A stretch of DNA of 64,000 nucleotides from Dryomyza anilis (Eukaryota; Arthropoda; Insecta; Diptera; Dryomyzidae): contig OX638132.1 in the NCBI GenBank assembly GCA_951804985.1, forward strand, positions 22,201,989 to 22,265,988, given 5' to 3'. The notes under the pieces are model-generated. The model was not told where the DNA came from. It ran no database searches and saw nothing but the letters and a program-made list of their open reading frames with translations. Made by a program: the position numbers and the translations under genes. Shown piece after piece: positions 11,085-22,222 of this stretch (the stretch's first letter is position 1; each line of letters starts with the position of its first letter).

Positions 11085-11419
11085 ATAAAGGGTTTTTCAA
11101 TAAGAGCGCTACAAAAGTTTTTTTTCAAGGGACGCTACACAAGTAGAACGACAGGGACAGCAAACGACGCCATATTTCTTGCCGCTCTTTTAACATTTCT
11201 CTTCAGTAAGGTTTGCCATTTCATGATGGAAAGATATACGAGCCAACAACGAGTCGAAATTATTAAAATTTACTACCGAAATTCGAATTCGTATATCTTT
11301 CTATCATGAAATGGCAAACCTTACTGAAGAGAAAAGTCAAAAGAGCGGCAAGAAATATGGCGTCGTTTGCTGTCCCTGTCGCTCTACTTTTATAGCGTCC
11401 CTGTTGAAAATCCCTTTAT
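11085..11419. mobile_element. mariner-derived foldback MITE with transposase start
   Basis: A 335-bp element with long inverted arms. The left arm is 11085-11250; the right arm, about 11297-11419, is its reverse complement. The ends read ATAAAGGGTTTTTCAATAAG on the left and ATAAAGGGATTTTCAACAGG on the opposite strand. Both arms carry the element's 5' untranslated part (cagggacagcaaacgacg, cttgccgctctttt, aaggtttgccatttcatgat). At the centre the left arm runs into MERYTSQQRVEIIKIYYRN, the typical N-terminus of a mariner (mellifera-like) transposase, then stops at the fold. So a 5' end and its mirror image replace the rest of the transposase gene. No function is expected. Confidence 0.85.
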
Positions 11420-11507
11420 CTTGAAGGAACTCGAATCTCGAAGTAAATGTCGAGGTTCATATGAAATTCCTAAAAGTCAGCGAATGTTGCGTACAAATTG
11501 TTTTTTT

Positions 11508-12332
11508 TATACCCTACACCTATGAGGTACAGGGTATATTAACTTTGTGCATATATTGTAACGTCCCTTAGGAGGCGTGTCCGGTATGGAAAAGTATATA
11601 TATTCTTGATCAGCATCACTACCCGAGTCCGTTTAGCCATGTCCGTCTGTTTGTCTGTCTGTCCGTCTTGCTGTCTTGCTGTCTTGCTGTCCGAATACAG
11701 AATAACTTGAGAAATACTGATCAGAATGCGATGAAATTTCGTCTCAATATATTTTAGACAAAAGTAGGCACTGAGTTTGAAAATGAGCCAAATCGGTCAA
11801 CGGACACGCCCACCTCCCATACAAGTCACTTTTATGTAACTCTTTCGGAACTAATAACTCGAAAAGTATTCAAGGTATAGTTATAAAATTTAAAAGGTAT
11901 TGTTAAAATTCACCTATAAATATGTGGTCCAAAAATGGGCGTGATCCGCCCACTTTTTTTTGTCATTATTTCCCGGGTTTTCATAGTGGAAATTGGATCC
12001 GCAAATTATTAAAATGAAATCTATGAAATATTAGCCTTTCAAAATTTTATATATAGGCGTGGTCCGCCCAATTATATTTTTCAATTTTTTTTTTAGTTGT
12101 TTATACTTTTATATAAATTTTTTAATTTATGGGGATATAAGACGTTAATTTCTGATATATGAATAATATTCTGAGGGTGGGGAGGTTCAGCATAATTAAA
12201 AGGTATGCAATTAAATATCCCACATTAATATCCCTCCAGGTGTAGGGTATTCCATAGTCGGGCCCGACCGACTATAAAAATCCGCCCCATGTGACCGAAC
12301 TTACCCATGTGACCTAACTTTCCCAACTGGTT
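11508..12332 (+). mobile_element. DINE-1/Helentron-like element, near full length
   Basis: An 825-bp copy. The 5' end is TATACCCTACACC, mirrored by GGTGTAGGGTATT near the 3' end. After the 5' end come the conserved block GTATATATATTCTTGATCAG, the word ttagccatgtccgtctg, and a GTCTGTCT/CTTGCTGT tandem core at 11640-11695. The interior has gtggtccgccc and related repeats at 11925, 11945 and 12058. The 3' end has the hairpin AGTCGGGCCCGACCGACT at 12256-12273, then a duplicated tgtgacc-aactta word and tttcccaactggttt. Short terminal mirror words, a microsatellite core and a 3' hairpin define DINE-1-type non-autonomous Helentrons. No Rep/helicase ORF is present. Confidence 0.85.
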
Positions 12333-13429
12333 TTGAATTATTTTAGAAAAAAGCTGAAATCATGTGCTTTATTTATATATTTATATAATGTTTTCAAAGT
12401 TTTTACTTTTTTCATAATAAATCACAGAAATTCTGGACGAAACAAAAAGTTCCGTATAGAAATTCTCACTACGATTATTTTTTCTTAAAATACTTTTGGA
12501 GTACAATATATATTTTTTAATTATCTCAGAATATAGCGTTGACAATTTACTATATTTTTGTTAATATACACTTTGTTCCCAAAGTATATAGTTATTTCGT
12601 AATAAATCAGAGAATAATTTCGGACATTATGTATGAAAATGTGCACTACAATTTTTTGCAACAAATAATTTTGTATAATAATCATTATTACGAAATTCCA
12701 GATGTTTTTTTAAGGTTTTTTTTTCCTTTTTTGTGAAATTTTTTTTTCTTTTGATATTTTTTACACTTTTGGTACTCAGAGTTCCGGACGTGACAGATTT
12801 CAATTAGCTGTGGAATTTTTTTTTAGTATTACTAGGAGATCAATGTTTAGATTTTTGAAAATTCGGAGGAAATTCTGCTTTAGCACTCAACTTTTTAAAA
12901 AAATGCACTTAAAATAAAGTGACGTAATAAAATTAAATAAAATCTATTTAAATTTGATTTAAATACTTTTGTAATTAAAAAGTAATACTCTATACAAAAA
13001 TATATTATGTGCGTATTAAATTTCAAATTAAATATAAAGTATTTAATTTTATTACGTACGCAATAAATTCATTATTTCAAAAATTTATATTATAGAAATA
13101 TTTTTAACATTATTAAAGTTTGTTTTTTTACGTGCGTAATTAATTTAAATCAAAAGTATTTACTTCGATTTTAAATAAAAAGTGTTTAATTTAAATAAAA
13201 AAGACAACGGGTGAAATACGTGTCGAAAAGTATTTAAATTTATTACATTATTATTTAATTTTATTACTTTTTTTCCTTATACAAAAATCAAAATTTATCC
13301 CTTATTTTGATTTCGATGCTTATTTTTAAGCTTTAGAAATATGTATTAAGTTTGTTTGAAAATCAAAAAATAATATTTTGTATATGTATTTCTTTCAAAT
13401 TATTTAATTGGTTACTCTTTTTTTTCGGG
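12333..13429. other. AT-rich non-coding stretch
   Basis: No gene. Words such as acgtgcgtaat, tattacgtacgcaat and tgtgcgtattaaattt recur at 12910-13210 with long attatttaatttta runs, suggesting a decayed AT-rich repeat, but no boundaries can be set. Confidence 0.4.
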
Positions 13430-13830
13430 AACCATTAGTCGGTTCGCGGTAAAACCTTATTATATATTTGAGCATAAATTCAATATATATTTGGCCAAAA
13501 ATTTAACTTAAGCCGGTATAAAGTAAAATCACCCGTATATGTAAGTTTTATATGAGGTATTTGAACATAAGTGGTCGGTTCTCACTTCACAATGAACCGC
13601 TCATGCCTATTTTTATTATAAGTAAATAAATTGGAATTTTTATTGATCTAACTCCTCTAGTTTTTCTGTAATCGTGATTTCTACATACAGACGGACATCG
13701 CTAAATCAACTCAGGAGGTCATTTCGATTAATAATTTCTACTTTTCCCCACCGGATATGCTTCCTTCTGGATGTTACAAATGGCGTAAAAAATTAAATAT
13801 ACCCTTTCACTTTATAAGGTATAAAAATGA
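13430..13830 (-). mobile_element. DINE-1/Helentron-like element, reverse copy (5' part)
   Basis: Read on the minus strand it starts with a decayed ATACC 5' end, then AAAGGGTATATTTAATTTTT, ccagaaggaagcatatcc, a damaged gtatat block, ctcctgagttgatttagcga and tgtccgtctg. This follows the copies at 16774 and 52746. The 3' hairpin is not recognisable. Confidence 0.65.
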
Positions 13831-15204
13831 TTTTTATATAATCGAAAATTTCCTATCATAATTATCCAGGTCTTTTGCACAGAACTTTGCTATTCTACTC
13901 AGTCCTAGAAAACAGATTGACTAAATACTTATATCAGTGTTTACTGACAGTTATCGGCCTTTGTTATAGCAACTACTTTCATCGGATTATGTTTCATAAT
14001 TACCTTGTTAATAAATCGAAGAGGATGGCTTGTGGCTGGTAGGCGAATATGCAGGTTAACTTAGTTTAAACATAATAGATTCACATGTTTCATGTTCTAT
14101 TTGCAGCAGATTATGCTGTTATATTGCTGCCGTTATTCACAAACTATCGTTACACAGAAACTATGTACTTTAACTGCAAGTTATTTACAACAAAGTTATT
14201 TTCTCTGTAAGCCCAATATAAACATCCAGAGCCTACTTGGCCGGATGGTGCAATGCTTTATGTCAATATTTACTCCGAAGATACTCAACGTATGAGAAAT
14301 TGATCGATGAGAAATTCATTGAAGGCTGAGTGCTTACATTTAATTTGTTGGATTTAAGGATTTATTGCAACATAGATGCTGTGATTTGAACGTATTGATT
14401 TCATCATGATGTGATGTACAAATAATAGTTCTACCGCTTAATTAATAAAAGTTTTGTAATATATTAAAATGAACATTAAAGATTTTGATTTGTATTGAAA
14501 ATCTGAAATAATTTATGAAATACATTTTAAAGTAAATTCTAAAATAATTTTTTAATATTTAAATAACAACATTTATTTGTATTGATGTCATTTAGTAATC
14601 CAATGTTGGCATAGCTCTTTCATAAGTCAAAGTATACAATTTGATTATTGAAATGGTTTTTCTAAACAAATCAAGATTTTTTTTTTTGTCATAATATCAT
14701 TTTTTTATGATTAAAAAAATATCAAGAAGTTTATGGTAAGATATTTTTTTTATCAATAGTACATTTTTAATCAGACTTTTTAAATTATATTATAAAATTA
14801 TATTATTTACGTTTTTAAACATATTTATTAGTCAAGAAATTAAAATATATATTAAAAGGGGAATACCTTTTATAATTTTATGCGTAATTTGGAATAATGG
14901 TTATACAGGATGTGGGCATTACAGTGTTCTGATTCCGTCCATTTTTATATGGTATAGTCAGACAAAATTAATTTGATATAAGTTGTAGTAAATTTAAACA
15001 AATTAGTGATGTTCAATTGATTTCGTTAGACTATTGTGGATGTTTCAAACTAATGACATTTCAAACTAATGACATTTCAAACCAGTAATGCTAACTAGAG
15101 GGAATTCCCCAATTTTCTGGGAATTTTAGTCTAATCGGGTAATCAGGGAATGTCCACTTTTGGCGGGGAATTTCCAATTAGGATCTGTTACATTGTCTAC
15201 ATTT
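13831..15204. other. Non-coding stretch
   Basis: No ORF or family recognised. At 15048-15085 an 18-bp word tttcaaactaatgacatt is repeated in tandem about two and a half times. Confidence 0.4.
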
Positions 15205-15660
15205 TTAAGTATTTCAAATTTTGGACATATTTCAAATTTTGATCGAATTTCATATAAAAATTTATAAACAAATATTTTTACTTATATATCGTCGTTGTAG
15301 AACAAAAAGTCACCAAATACATTTTTATGAAAATCTTAAATTTCGAGTTTGTTGATTAATATTATAAAAAGTAATTGATGTATTTTAAAAATTGAAACAT
15401 CAATTGATAGATTTACATTTTCTTATCATGTGGTAAAAATATTAAGATGATCGATTAAAAATTGACTGATATATAAAGATTTTTGTAAATGACTATTTGG
15501 TATTTTGAAATTTTATTTCGATCTAAAACGACGATATTCGATAGCACAGTACAATAAATAACTTTAGAAATGAATTTAAACATCATGCATTGACTTTAAC
15601 GATTTCAATTAGTTTGGAAAATATTGAATTCAAAATAGTTTGTTTAGAATTTTGCAGGTA
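15205..15660. mobile_element. Palindromic MITE (TTTGATCGAA family) carrying a nested MITE
   Basis: Outer parts at 15205-15288 (ttttgatcgaatttcatat, aaatttataaacaaat) and 15535-15660 (tattcgatagcacagtaca, gaattcaaaatagtttgtt) match the two halves of the palindromic MITE at 47449-47696. They are separated by the smaller MITE at 15289-15534. The outer boundaries are approximate. Confidence 0.55.
15289..15534. mobile_element. 246-bp MITE with TCGTCGTT ends, copy 1
   Basis: The left end TCGTCGTTGTAGAACAAAAA is mirrored by the right end, which reads TCGTCGTTTTAGATCG on the opposite strand. A second copy with the same interior (caccaaatacattttta, aatattataaaaagtaatt, attgac.gatatataaagat, tttttgtaaat.actatttgg) is at 56558-56840. 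No ORF. Confidence 0.75.
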
Positions 15661-16181
15661 AAACCGATATTCCAATCATTAAAAATGTCGATAGATCATA
15701 ATTTGACTTCTAATAAACACAATCTAGATAAATTTAATTAAACAAAAACTCTTTGATCATTAATATTATTAATATTTTTAAATTAGGTGGTAGACTGTTG
15801 TATGCAGGTTTCCGGTTCAAAGATTTACTTTACTTAATGTAAGACCTTCAAATATAACATGCTCCTTAATAGTTGAAAAAATATTGTTTTCAGTATTTTA
15901 AAGATTGCAATCTTTGGAAATTTAAAATTTCGAAACTAAAATATCAAATATCAAAATATCAATTAAAAAAAGGTGTTAAAAAAATGGTAAAAATTTTAAA
16001 AATTTCGAAAATAATAGTTGTAAATAATCTGTACATTTGTTTAACAGTTCTTTCAATGGATAAATTTAATATTAAATTGAATAGTTTTCTCCTATTTAAA
16101 AATATATGTATCTGCATAAATTTCCCATGTTCAGTACTAATTTAAACCAAGTTTAATATAATTAATTTGTTTAATATGATC
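15661..16181. other. AT-rich non-coding stretch
   Basis: Runs of aaatatcaaatatcaaaatatc at about 15940-15965 and A-rich DNA. The open frame across it has simple-sequence composition and no recognisable product. Confidence 0.35.
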
Positions 16182-16383
16182 CAGTTTTTCAGTCACATTT
16201 TAATTCAGTTTAAACTAGATGTAATTTCGTCTATAGTTTCACAAATATTTAACATTTCATATTAACTGAGTACTTATATTAATTTAAAGTTTAAAGAAAT
16301 TCGGACAGTTTTATTTGGAACTATATTTAAATACATTTTCAAATATGTATTTTAATTAAGTTTAAACTTGCACTGAAAAACTG
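16182..16383. mobile_element. 202-bp MITE with CAGTTTTTCAGTG inverted repeats, copy 1
   Basis: The left end CAGTTTTTCAGTCACATTTT and the right end, on the opposite strand CAGTTTTTCAGTGCAAGTTT, are followed inward by gtttaaact words on both arms. The family recurs at 60419-60759, where it holds a SINE. The interior is non-coding. Confidence 0.75.
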
Positions 16384-16656
16384 CACCCTAATTAATAAAT
16401 ATACCCAGCAGGAAATGGCCTCATTGACGACAAGGTCAGCAATGATGAATCGAGGACATTAGAAAATTTTTCATTGATGAATATGTCTACAATAATTTCA
16501 TAAATGACTGATAAATGTCTTTCGAAAATTAGAGAAATCAAGAAATAAAAATTTTTTTTTATTAAATAATAACATATTGCATAATATTGGTTCTATAGAA
16601 TATTTCGATTTTTATTAAAAAGGGAATATTTATTCTCTGTAAATTGGGTAATTTAC

Positions 16657-17911
16657 TACCCAGCAAGACATGCCTTATCGAAACTCCAACACAAAGACAA
16701 TATTATATTTTCTCACTCATACATATATAATTTGAAATACATCTCTGCAGGATCAATGATAGATATATGACCCGTTTTATACCCTACACTAAGAGTGAAA
16801 GGGTATATTCAGTTTGGTACGCCGTTTGTAACACCCTGAAAAAAGCATCTCCGGTATGGAATAGTATATATATTCTGGATCAGCATGACCTCATATAAAA
16901 TTTACATCTACAAATCAATTTTACTGTATACGTGCTTAGGTTACCTTTTTTGGTCAAATATATATTGAAATTTTGCTCAAATAAATGAAAATAATGTTTT
17001 CCAACGAAACGACTTGTGGTTCCCAAAAAAAAAATCGAAATTGGATACACCTACCTACATTTGTAAATATGGGTATCAAATGAAAGAAAATTCTTCAGGG
17101 ATGGGAAGTTTGTAGTTATTTTCAGGATTCGTATACCCTGGTGACCTATATATCACTTTGAATGGTAACCACACATATGTGTAGGGTATTTATAGTCGGC
17201 TTAGACCGACTATACTTTTGAAAATCCTAACTATCATAATAACACCTACTTTAAAATTTCCCATGTGATCTAACCTTCCCAACTGGTTAGGTTATTCATT
17301 ACGTTTGCAGCAGCAGCCGCTACAGCAGGAGTTGAAAAAATATTTTAGTTAAACTATAAACAATTGATAAACACTAAAAGAAAGTATATTGAAAAGAGTA
17401 TTTTTATATATTGCTTATTTATCTATTTATGTTATTGATATCATCAAAGTGGAAGGGTCGTCTGTATTAAACAAATGCATGGAAGGAAGTAAAACAACGG
17501 GAAACAAAAGTCGTTTTAATAGAAAATCATCAAAGCAAACTTTACATTCAACGCAATAAAAATGAAAACAATGGATTTTTTTTTTGATTTTATTTGGTCT
17601 AATTTTGGTTATTTTACTATTTATTTAACCGTCACTAACCTCAAAATTAAAACAGTTTATGTTACGTAAAATATTTTGTAAATTTACCAATAATTTAATC
17701 GTCACTTATTACCAAAAGAACAATGACAAACATATATTCAATTGTATCAATTGTAGATGAGTGCGAAAGAGATAAAAATTCACACGCACACAAAAGTTTC
17801 GGTCATTAATGTCCCGACGCTCTTAAAAACGTTATAGAAACTTTTACTGAAACTTTCAGTTTTGCTACTAGTAATATTACAGCTCACATGACCGAGTGTT
17901 CTTGCTGGGTA
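16657..17911. mobile_element. Candidate TIR element with TACCCAGCAAGA ends
   Basis: A perfect 12-bp inverted pair, TACCCAGCAAGA at 16657-16668 and TCTTGCTGGGTA at 17900-17911, encloses 1.25 kb that includes the DINE-1-like copy at 16774. If TA is the target duplication, the TIR is CCCAGCAAGA. A similar terminus, TACCCAGCAGGA, lies outside at about 16404. No transposase is visible. The span may be accidental, hence the modest score. Confidence 0.4.
16774..17290 (+). mobile_element. DINE-1/Helentron-like element (hairpin subfamily TATAGTCGG)
   Basis: The 5' end is TTTTATACCCTACACTAAGA, followed by AGTGAAAGGGTATATTCAGT, ccggtatgga and a slightly changed GTATATATATTCTGGATCAG block. The GTCTG core is missing. 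At the 3' end GTGTAGGGTATTTATAGTCG leads into the hairpin TATAGTCGG-cttaga-CCGACTATA, then taactatcataataacacc, aaaatttcccatgtgatct and cccaactggtt. It is the close relative of 52746-53186 and a different subfamily from 11508-12332. Confidence 0.85.
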
Positions 17912-18128
17912 ATTTTGTAAATTATTAAATTGGGGAATATGGTTAAGAATTTCGGGACAATGAAAATATTAGTAAGCATCACTGTTTCAAAGAAACGCCG
18001 AGTTGGCTGCCTGTATTCTGCTCTAACCGAAATATGCCGTGCATCTGACATAAAAATCCCACACAATTTTACAAGCTGCTGTACCATTACCCAAAGTATT
18101 CCATTTATCTGAGTGTTTGCCAGAAGTA

Positions 18129-18994
18129 CACTCAGAAGAAAATGTACCATTAAGTACATTATGGTACGACCATTGATCTTATGGTTTATGTATTAATAGT
18201 TTTTTTCCTTTTAAATCAAAGGTTTTCTAATTAATTCAATAGTATTTCAATAATTCAGTACCATAAATTTAAATATTTCAATATTTTTATTTTAAATAGA
18301 ATAAATAGTGTTGTTTTAATGGTTTCCTCCTATAATAATAAACGTGGTGTAACAAACATGAAAACGAAACATGTTCGTTTTTTACGTCATTCTGCGTGTT
18401 TACTCAAAGTGGTCGCATGTATTGTAATAATCCACATTATTAAACGCGACATTGGTAAGAACTCAATGTATTTAATGTAAATAAATTATATTTATTTATA
18501 TTTATATTTTTATTTATTACAGAAAATAAATAATACATTGAACATCTATTATGGCAACGGACTCAAAAATATCTGCAGACTCAAGTACTACAATCAATTG
18601 TTGGAAACCCAAGCAAACATTAAATGTTTTATAATCTTTTGCAACAATAAATGTCTTTTTATGTGTGTTGTAAAAATGAATATCAATTTCGACATTTAAA
18701 TAAAATAAATTATACTATAAATTAACTAAAATACATTTTTGTTTTAATAAATTATTAGGAAAATAAAATTCGACTTTACCATAAAATTAATAATACGTAT
18801 CATTAAATTTGTATATTTCTTTCTTATTGTAATTAAAATATCACATTATAAAATTTATGGTACAACCACATATTGCATTAACAGTTTCTATATTACTGAA
18901 CAAATGGGACGCATCCTATTGACCAATTTTAATGGTATAAATTATTGTTTTTCTATTGAAATACTATCAATTTACCATGACTTTTTTCTGGGTG
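18129..18994. mobile_element. 866-bp Tc1/mariner-type non-autonomous element
   Basis: Flanked by TA on both sides. The ends are CACTCAGAAGAAAATGTACC and, on the opposite strand, CACCCAGAAAAAAGTCATGG. Next inside, both ends carry matching words (accattaa, caataggatg/cctattgacc). The interior includes tcctataataataaacgt, catgttcgtttt and atggcaac.gactcaa, shared with the copy at 56400-57470. No transposase ORF. Superfamily is inferred from the TA target and TIR form. Confidence 0.8.
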
Positions 18995-19483
18995 TATGCC
19001 CGAAATATTTCTGAAATATGCCAGACATTTTGTCTTTGGACATCGATTATTTTGAAAAATCATTGAAAAATGTTTGAAATAATTTACAAAAATCCAGAGA
19101 AAGTATTCGTTTTACTCCCAAAAAAATATATTTTATACTATTAAATAAAGCAACCTTTTCATTAAAAAAAAAACATTTTAGTAGTCAAAATATTTGTCAC
19201 TTTATTTAACAACACTCTTATAAATACTAAAATATAGTACTCTTTGTTATTAGTCTCTTTTTATTAGTAAAAATCTGCGTGACAGCATCAGGGTTGTCAC
19301 TTTATCAATCAAATAATTATAATGGCCACATTCAGAACACAGAACATGTTGTTGAGTAGATCAAAAAAAAAATATATATAGCAGAAACAAATTCACAGCA
19401 AATTTAATCTGAATAATTTATGTTTATGTTTTAAAAGACTTTTCATTCCAAGCACCACAAATTAAAATCATGTTTTAATGCCG

Positions 19484-19665
19484 TCAAAAAATACTATATA
19501 AATAATAGTTTTTTACTATTAAAAATAGTCAATAGGATAAATTATTATTTTAATCGGAAAATACCATTAAATACTAGAAAATACAATTGAGTTTATATGA
19601 AAAGATTTATTTTTTCTATACTATTAAATCAATAATTGTCTCATTGACCAATTGTGTACATCAAA
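19484..19665 (-). mobile_element. CACCCAGAAAAAAA MITE, damaged reverse copy
   Basis: Matches the 198-bp MITE at 29759: aatactatataaataatagt, tagtcaataggataaatt, taatcggaaaataccatt, aatactagaaaat. It also carries the gagtttatatgaaaag word seen in the 58815 copy. The outermost TIR bases are degraded. Confidence 0.7.
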
Positions 19666-20329
19666 GTTGTTTGGTTTTCAAACTTAAATTTTTTTTGGTT
19701 TAATGTGAAAAATTGTATAATTCATATAAAGCAAATACAAATATGTCAAAGAAATTGTCAACGAGGACATTTATTATTATTTTTTTTTTAGTAAACAAAA
19801 ATTGAGTATAGGATGTTGAAATTATCGAGAAAATCTTGTTAATATAAAGAAGAAGAACATTTAGAAACAAAATATCCTCATTAATATAAATTGTACATAA
19901 AATATGTCATAATATTTTGGAATTTACTACAAATTCTTTGGACTTTTTTTATAACCAGATTTATTATGATCTTAAATACAATTTTTTTAATTGTTACTTA
20001 TTTTGGGTATAGCTATGTGTAAGGCCTTTTTGCAATCTGACGCCTCATTTATGTATTTGAATTCGCGTGTGACCTTTTAGGGAATTTTGAACATTTTTTC
20101 ATAATGATTGGCGAAATCAAGTTAAAGAACGAAACATGTTAAATATGAAAAAAGTGACTTCTACAACAGATAAGTTGCGTATAACTCTTTAACCAATTAT
20201 AATTTGTTTATTTATTTAATAAAACTTTACCGAACTATGTCAAATTTCAATTTTTAAAATTATACATATTACCAAAAAAATGTATTCACTGGGGTTTAAT
20301 TGTGACATTTCAAAAACAACAATACCAGC
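19666..20329. other. AT-rich intron sequence
   Basis: No ORF or family recognised. Words like tgtcaacgaggacattta resemble 16420-16470 (attgacgacaagg, cgaggacatta), so a shared but undefined repeat is possible. Confidence 0.35.
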
Positions 20330-20880
20330 ATAAACCATAACCACACATAAAATAATAATAAATAATAATAAATAAAAATAAAAATCATGCAGCGACATCA
20401 TTGTGCGCCTCAAAAATCAAAATGATTTGCAATTTGTTTTCTGTCATAAAATAAACCATAAAATATCACAATGAATGCCAACGCGTTGGCAACTCTGCGA
20501 ATGTATGCAAACAATGCTGCTGGCAGCCATTTTTGGAGTCTTCGTTGTTTTGCGTCGTTTGCAGTCTGCGGTCTGTCGGTCGAGACTCGTTTAATTGTGG
20601 CGCTCAACCGCTCAATGCATTGTTGTGCTTTCCTTGTTGCTGCTGCTGCTGCTACTACTATTACTACTATAGTGCTGTGGTTTGTAAACCGGAAGCGCAT
20701 TTTTGGACCCATTTTGTATGTGGTTGGTTGAATAAATATTTTGTCATAATATTTGTTATCAGGCAAGCACATAATTGCACACAAAACAAAACAAAAACAA
20801 AAATGAAAATAAATTACGATCGATTTAATGCAAAATCAGTTGCAAATGACGGCTTCGCCATTTATGTATAATGGTACAAT
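20330..20880. other. Less AT-rich, apparently single-copy island
   Basis: After an aataataat run (20350-20380), 20400-20880 has balanced composition: words such as aatgccaacgcgttggcaac (a 14-bp palindrome CCAACGCGTTGG), tggcagccatttttgg, and a tgctgctgctgctactact triplet run at 20638-20665. Several short open frames overlap on both strands with no conserved look. It lies within the 16-kb tincar intron and could be regulatory, which is inference. Confidence 0.4.
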
Positions 20881-21179
20881 TTTGGAATATTAAAGTATTT
20901 TATCTAATCCACTTTCGAAGAACCTATAGGTTCTAAATAAGAAAAATTTAAAATGGTTATAAATATATTTAGTCAAAATTTAAAATTAATAGTTAAAAAA
21001 CTATTTAAAACTTTGAATTAGGTTTTCATTAAAATAAATATTTTCAATAAAATTCAGTTGAAAAAAAAAATCGTATAAAAATATTATTTTTTACCAATTA
21101 AACGGTTTAGTACAATAAATGGTGAAATTTTTCCGAAATTGTGTAAAAACCCTAAAGAAGTTCCTTTCATTTGACAACC

Positions 21180-21645
21180 GATTATTAATTTTGATTTTTA
21201 TATAGGGACCACAAGTCATCTCGCGAGAAAAACAATTTTTTTTTGTATTTACTCATTAAGTAAAGGTATTTTTACAACAACAACTTTACTTTATGCCGAA
21301 GGTCGGCATAAACTAAAATTCACATGTAGATATTAGTTTTAATGAGGCGTTCAAACCGAAGTGGTCGGATCACAGTTCACAATTGACCAATCACGCCGAA
21401 AATCAATACCACGGCGAGTAGATATATAAGTAATGTAAGTTCGAAGTTTCATTAATATGGCAATTATAGTTTTTCAGTAATCATAATTTCAACAGACAGA
21501 TGGACATGACTAATCGAATCAGGAGGTCACTTTGATCAAAAATATATACACATACGAGCCCATACCGGTATTGACTCCTTTTGGATGTTACAAACAGATT
21601 ACCAGACTGGATATAACCTTTTAATCTTAGTGAAGGGTGCCAAAG
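21180..21645 (-). mobile_element. DINE-1/Helentron-like element, reverse copy
   Basis: Read on the minus strand: tatccagtctggtaatctgt, aacatccaaaaggagtcaat, accggtatgg, ctcctgattcgattagtca and tgtccatctgtctg, the 5' order of this family. An internal palindrome TTTATGCCGAAGGTCGGCATAAA-like hairpin lies at 21281-21311. The 3' terminus is unclear. Confidence 0.6.
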
Positions 21646-21974
21646 AAACGATGAAACTTTTAAACACGAATTTTTAATACACTGTGTAGTAAAATTCGGT
21701 CAAAAAATACAAATGTATTTAAAACTGACAAAATGTAGTAGTAATACGTTATTAAAAACATTAATACATAAATGTAGTAAATGTAACTTTATTAACTAAT
21801 ATTGTCGATGTAAGAAATATAAACTAATAAAATCACTATACTGATTACAAAAATAACCAATCAATGTTGTATTTCAAAAAATGTCCATTGATAATTTCGA
21901 AATATAAAATAAAAAAATATATTATCGCTAAAAAAAAATTACTTGCGAATGATGCGTATGTAATTTTATTACAT
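21646..21974. repeat. TGTAGTAA satellite relic
   Basis: Words aatacactgtgtagtaaaat, caaaatgtagtagtaatac and ataaatgtagtaaatgtaac are shared with the tandem region 24470-25290 and with 26930-27420. Confidence 0.55.
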
Positions 21975-22222
21975 CGTCGGTGATACTGCAAAACCGCCTA
22001 ACTGCATGTGAAAATTACGCCTAATTTTATGTTATCATCGGGTTTTTAATAATATTTTGATCGGATAAATTAGATAAATGACATTATAAGTTATTTTGTA
22101 TGAAGTAAGTGCAGAATTGAGCACGAAAATAGTTTTGTTTCTTCTGTTAAATTCATTTTGTAATAGGTATTCTGTAGATAATAGGTATAATGTAGATAGG
22201 CGGTTTTGCAGTATCACCGACG
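21975..22222. mobile_element. 248-bp MITE with a perfect 26-bp inverted repeat
   Basis: The left end CGTCGGTGATACTGCAAAAC (continuing CGCCTA) is exactly mirrored at 22197-22222. The flanks acat/acat may be a 4-bp target duplication. The interior is non-coding AT-rich DNA. No second copy is seen in this window, yet the perfect arms suggest a young insertion. Confidence 0.8.

Noticed and set aside
17884..18159. 91-codon minus frame as a small gene
   Set aside because: It spans the end of a candidate transposon and the start of the CACTCAG element, so it is a chance frame.
20410..20871. Overlapping frames of 86-124 codons in the 20.4-20.9 kb island
   Set aside because: Frames are open on both strands through a CTG/CTA triplet run, with no splice signals or recognisable protein family.
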